From: Bodo saltans
Lineage: Eukaryota > Euglenozoa > Kinetoplastea > Eubodonida > Bodonidae
Direction: 5' to 3'
DNA: 30,904 nt
Assembly: GCA_001460835.1 (NCBI GenBank)
Contig: CYKH01001679.1
Location: 5,027-35,930 of the forward strand
The notes under the pieces were generated by a model that worked only from the letters and a program-made list of their open reading frames with translations, searched no databases and was not told where the DNA came from. Shown one piece after another: positions 28,801-30,904 of the stretch. Both the position numbers and the translations under genes were made by a program. Each line of letters begins with the position of its first letter. The stretch's first letter is position 1.

Positions 28801-29295
28801 TCTCATCACGCCATTGAAGATGTGTATTCCCAAGCTGCCCTGTCGGTACAATCATCAAGTGAGCTGACCTTTACGGAAGAGCGGCGACGCATTGAGGCGG
28901 AGTACGCGGAGGCTCACGAATGGGTGCAATGGAGTGGCCGTGTACGTCTGATGAAACTTGCTGCACTAGAAACCATTCAACGTAAACATCTCATTGTCCT
29001 TGAAGAGGAGTGTATGACACCAGCCATGGCGGCGCACAAGCATGTACAACGTCTTGACGCTCTCTGCACGTCACTGATGCCTTTTCGTGAGGTACGGTTT
29101 CATGACGTGGAGTTGGAAACGATGTTCGACGTTGCGGCCTCCCACGTTGTCGCCTCACACCACTCACTTCTGGCCACGCTTGACAGCAATCGTAGCGCCC
29201 TGCCCTTTGCACCTCTCCTCCGTAGTCATGACAACGTAGCACGGTTTCTCGTACTTACCGTCACACGGCGTTGCACACCGCAGGGAGCACGATAA
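25834..29295 (+). CDS. Large protein with a disordered N-terminal half and helical C-terminal half
   Basis: This 1153-residue protein is not recognised. Residues 1 to about 490 are Ser/Pro/Arg-rich and low complexity, with short conserved-looking islands such as KIMRLAKVGAMPTNANPKL and EEDYWRGYTELEEAQRRYYM. From about residue 490 the protein is nearly all helical and rich in Glu, Arg, Trp and His, in blocks of about 100 residues (for example LLRTKAYTNAMATFAAVSHL and YRQAVMDLNASTNLFEALVN), unlike a simple heptad coiled coil. This suggests spectrin-like or alpha-solenoid helical repeats. No signal peptide or membrane span is seen. The start is ATG 25834 after AG 25809-25810. The downstream gene has a helical front of similar character, so the two may be related or once joined. 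A cytoskeletal or flagellar role would be a guess. Confidence 0.8.
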   Translation: MLPLLRASPVGIVPADDLGTGYNSPDRSYSPGRGTMRSSIAVSWSDYPHAKEQQAAVDLRLPTLSRPTSRQQNMHFSPSTIGSQRSREPMNSSTTSSMIGESSSDQQIDREVRRTTQQYQPTGDPLKIMRLAKVGAMPTNANPKLTRLAAMMDQFKLNEYVRLDAPLPSASRPVSRQSNSAISSAAGSMAAYPRSGGASLSSPEDQSLTSHRTFSPANTSPNSSVLEQIRNTPTISGGSPSKPLPPISRDTTPPPAAQRRDESPAPPTFHHPDYQHSPTQLLQQLTKEEDYWRGYTELEEAQRRYYMWTFLRRGEMPLASKTFQVGLSPSVSHEAVAADISRLRIEAAASPRPSSAATTSLVHRMRLPQRPSSGAITSSASKVVPPIVTLNSASSSPRQPQQAPTGVSLTTRVILPVPLQPKEPAVHPLLAVQISSMRSPQTTSGLLASTDPHRLNSPLRLDGMISPTSTSSVSPRGAVARDLARKFTDALDDLEEDELYERNATESKEEHSWSKIILVPWLIKVTPLQEASCRGDLSKIQQDVFFHLVTSMSRYLYLMERFYVEARSAKLTLFDQGLASWQRRVHQRLDIENEEVQERGDLLQEEAHVTRFLMRRWHQHVQVMLLRTKAYTNAMATFAAVSHLAATEDHERHVMELDTETSLLDVRRLQSLEEVRLESHRDTYDAMRVWFAESCGAVRRQTRLLQEIHASMGSLEDAEQLRRETLTRVGVEELVSRHLLEGSVRGCLNAVSLATTHHMAKLNIALEDESRHTQMFVEHHQQILHPEKNSRRTIGQQEEHLWDQCLRLDDITRWRDSQVNFFYRQAVMDLNASTNLFEALVNVMKEEYDAREKVLDLEDEAYEDDFIICHQRMRRLDTVRSFIIASPGDERRSRLSVEAEYREGLYELMELNDECEQMSKTAEGLCQTKWMIFRAEEQIVEMHVHIIFPETHARARLEEDGSTDYALLCSTNLSQMQMWEASVQELYENSHHAIEDVYSQAALSVQSSSELTFTEERRRIEAEYAEAHEWVQWSGRVRLMKLAALETIQRKHLIVLEEECMTPAMAAHKHVQRLDALCTSLMPFREVRFHDVELETMFDVAASHVVASHHSLLATLDSNRSALPFAPLLRSHDNVARFLVLTVTRRCTPQGAR

Positions 29296-29466
29296 CGCAA
29301 CCTTTTATAAGTGTCGTCACTCCGCGAAAGAACCGTTCGTTACGTCGTGCGTCGTTGCTGAGACGTACTTTACTGATCATGCAAGCTGCGGAGGACGTGT
29401 CGAGTTCTTCTGGAGAAGCCTCTCATGTGTCGCAGCGAAGCGGCCGACTACTACGGTTGCTAGGAG

Positions 29467-30152
29467 CGCATGCACCGCCAACGTGTGACGATGGGCGAAA
29501 AGTCACAGTGGAAGTGGCTCCAAAAGATGCACGACGCCCTCCGCACGACGCATACGAATGCGATCCTTGCGATCTTGGATGAGCACCACGCAGCTGTCGT
29601 GTCCTTCAACGAGCTTTCCTTTGCGGCACACGCTGCAGTGTTAAAGAATGGAGAAGAACAATTGATTGCACAAGAAGAACGCCAACGAGAGGTGATGGAG
29701 AAGCGAGAAGATGATCATCGTGATGTGGCACGTAGTGCGCAACGATCATTACGTTGGAACGTCGTGACCCTGCAGCAACACCACGCCGCTGTTGCCGCCT
29801 CCTTAGACCTCCGCATGCACCGCCAACGCGTAACGATGGGCGAAAAGTCACAGTGGAAGTGGCTCCTAAAAATGCACGACGCCCTCCGCACGACGCACAC
29901 GAATGCGATCCTTGCGATCTTGGATGAGCACCACGCAGCTGTCGTGTCCTTCAACGAGCTTTCCTTTGCGGCACACGCTGCAGTGTTAAAGAATGGAGAA
30001 GAACAATTGATTGCACAAGAAGAACGCCAACGAGAGGTGATGGAGAAGCGAGAAGATGATCATCGTGATGTGGCACGTAGTGCGCAACGATCATTACGTT
30101 GGAACGTCGTGACCCTGCAGCAACACCACGCCGCTGTTGCCGCCTCCTTAGA
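29467..30152 (+). repeat. 345-base in-frame tandem duplication in the LRR gene
   Basis: Copy 1 is 29467-29807 and copy 2 is 29812-30152 (341 bases each), separated by CCTC. They differ at five positions by eye, all within the first 80 bases; only one changes an amino acid (Gln to Leu). The remaining 260 or so bases are identical. The period of 345 keeps the frame and adds 115 residues. Confidence 0.95.
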
Positions 30153-30904
30153 GGGTGAGCGTGGCAACGCATCCAACCGTCACCAGTTCGGGGACGATGA
30201 GGGATCGGAGCGTGAACTGGTCGAGGCAAAGGAAAAGAAAGTGCGCATGGAGCTCGTCTCCATCTTCAACGACCTTACTCGTCAACACTTTTCCAACGAG
30301 CGCTCGCACAAGGTTGCTCATGAGGAGCTGTATGATCAGTGCTCCTCCTCACTGTTACAGTTCCTGAAGTCTCTTCATCAAGATCATCCAGCAGATCTTG
30401 CAGACAAAGCACCGTACATGCTTACCAACGATGGAACCTGCACGATGCTAGATTTCAGCTCGTTCCACCGCAACGGGAATCGTTGCTCTGACGATACAAT
30501 CGACACCATTGCGTCTCTCATGCGTCACACGAAGCACGTGGAACATATTATTATTCGTAACAACGTCATGTCGGAGTTTGGAGGCCGCTTGACAAAACGT
30601 GGCATCATTACACTCACGACACTCTTCCATCAGCTGACCCGCGTAGACTTGCGGAATTGTAAAATTGGGGACGAAGAAGCAAAGATTCTGTTCCGTGCAG
30701 TGGAGAACCACCCAGACCCCGTACTCGAAGTGCTTGCCCTCGACGACAACTTGATCACGTCCGACGGTTGCCGGCAACTCCTTACCACCCTCAGAGCCCC
30801 AAACTCCCCGTTGGTCGACGTCACCGTCACAGGAAACGAAGGCATTCCCAAAGGAATGATGAGCGTCGTCGCCTTTTACTGCCAGCTGAACCGTCAAACG
30901 CGTC
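29470..30904 (+). CDS. Helical and leucine-rich-repeat protein (3' end outside the window)
   Basis: The frame is open for 478 codons and runs off the window. The front contains two tandem 115-residue helical units (WKWLQKMHDALRTTHTN, then EEQLIAQEERQREVMEKRED), a further helical stretch, and then leucine-rich repeats of the ribonuclease-inhibitor type: HVEHIIIRNN, LTRVDLRNCKIGDEEA, LEVLALDDNLITSDG, LVDVTVTGNEGIP. Such repeats usually bind proteins, and are common in kinetoplastid cytoskeletal proteins. I chose ATG 29470 because an in-frame TAG lies at 29461-29463. The alternative ATG 29379 opens another frame (MQAAEDVSSSSGEAS) that would need a frameshift at about 29465, right at the edge of the duplicated unit. 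The acceptor signal here is weak, so the 5' end is uncertain. Confidence 0.7.
   Translation, partial: MHRQRVTMGEKSQWKWLQKMHDALRTTHTNAILAILDEHHAAVVSFNELSFAAHAAVLKNGEEQLIAQEERQREVMEKREDDHRDVARSAQRSLRWNVVTLQQHHAAVAASLDLRMHRQRVTMGEKSQWKWLLKMHDALRTTHTNAILAILDEHHAAVVSFNELSFAAHAAVLKNGEEQLIAQEERQREVMEKREDDHRDVARSAQRSLRWNVVTLQQHHAAVAASLEGERGNASNRHQFGDDEGSERELVEAKEKKVRMELVSIFNDLTRQHFSNERSHKVAHEELYDQCSSSLLQFLKSLHQDHPADLADKAPYMLTNDGTCTMLDFSSFHRNGNRCSDDTIDTIASLMRHTKHVEHIIIRNNVMSEFGGRLTKRGIITLTTLFHQLTRVDLRNCKIGDEEAKILFRAVENHPDPVLEVLALDDNLITSDGCRQLLTTLRAPNSPLVDVTVTGNEGIPKGMMSVVAFYCQLNRQTR

Noticed and set aside
1-30904. tRNA, rRNA, spliced-leader RNA genes or a CRISPR array
   Set aside because: No cloverleaf, conserved rRNA string or regularly spaced repeat array was seen by eye; a covariance-model scan would be needed for certainty.

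Overview
The window looks like nuclear DNA from a kinetoplastid protist, most likely a free-living bodonid such as Bodo saltans (organism name is inference). All recognisable genes lie on the + strand, none needs an intron, spacers between the intact housekeeping genes are about 100-270 bases, and most start codons follow a pyrimidine-rich tract and an AG a few to tens of bases upstream. That is the layout of a polycistronic unit matured by spliced-leader trans-splicing. The CDC2-related kinase is of the kinetoplastid CRK1 type ([20 protein letters not shown]). TAA, TAG and TGA all end intact genes, so the code is standard.

Bases 1-12410 are a housekeeping stretch. In order: a kinesin-3-like motor gene broken by an exact 181-base tandem duplication; CRK1; chaperonin subunit CCT delta; a small coiled-coil protein; a secreted serine carboxypeptidase; a membrane fatty-acid desaturase; three EF-hand genes (a calmodulin-like protein with one degenerate loop, a strongly degenerate EF-hand protein, and canonical calmodulin); and a predicted mitochondrial membrane protein.

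Bases 12411-21810 are an accessory island. It holds two tandem, diverged copies of a large P-loop NTPase gene whose motifs fit the Crinkler/RHS (retrotransposon hot spot) class. Both copies are disrupted. The first has lost the key Walker A and B residues. The second keeps them but carries two in-frame stops and frame changes. A frameshifted reverse-transcriptase fragment lies between them. A broken small-membrane-protein relic, a possible antisense reverse-transcriptase scrap, a 48-residue tail-anchored micropeptide gene, a multi-frame gene relic and a 37-base minisatellite complete the island.

Bases 21811-30904 return to single-strand gene order: a CNNM/CorC-type transporter gene broken by an exact 140-base tandem duplication and preceded by an overlapping uORF; two adjacent paralogues that share a short N-terminal motif and a C-terminal ubiquitin-like fold; a 1153-residue protein with a disordered front and helical back; and a helical leucine-rich-repeat protein that runs off the window and contains an in-frame 345-base tandem duplication.

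The most notable points are three direct tandem duplications inside coding sequence (two exact and frame-breaking), the paired Crinkler/RHS-like loci with a tail that appears conserved at the protein level, the ubiquitin-like pair, and the micropeptide gene.
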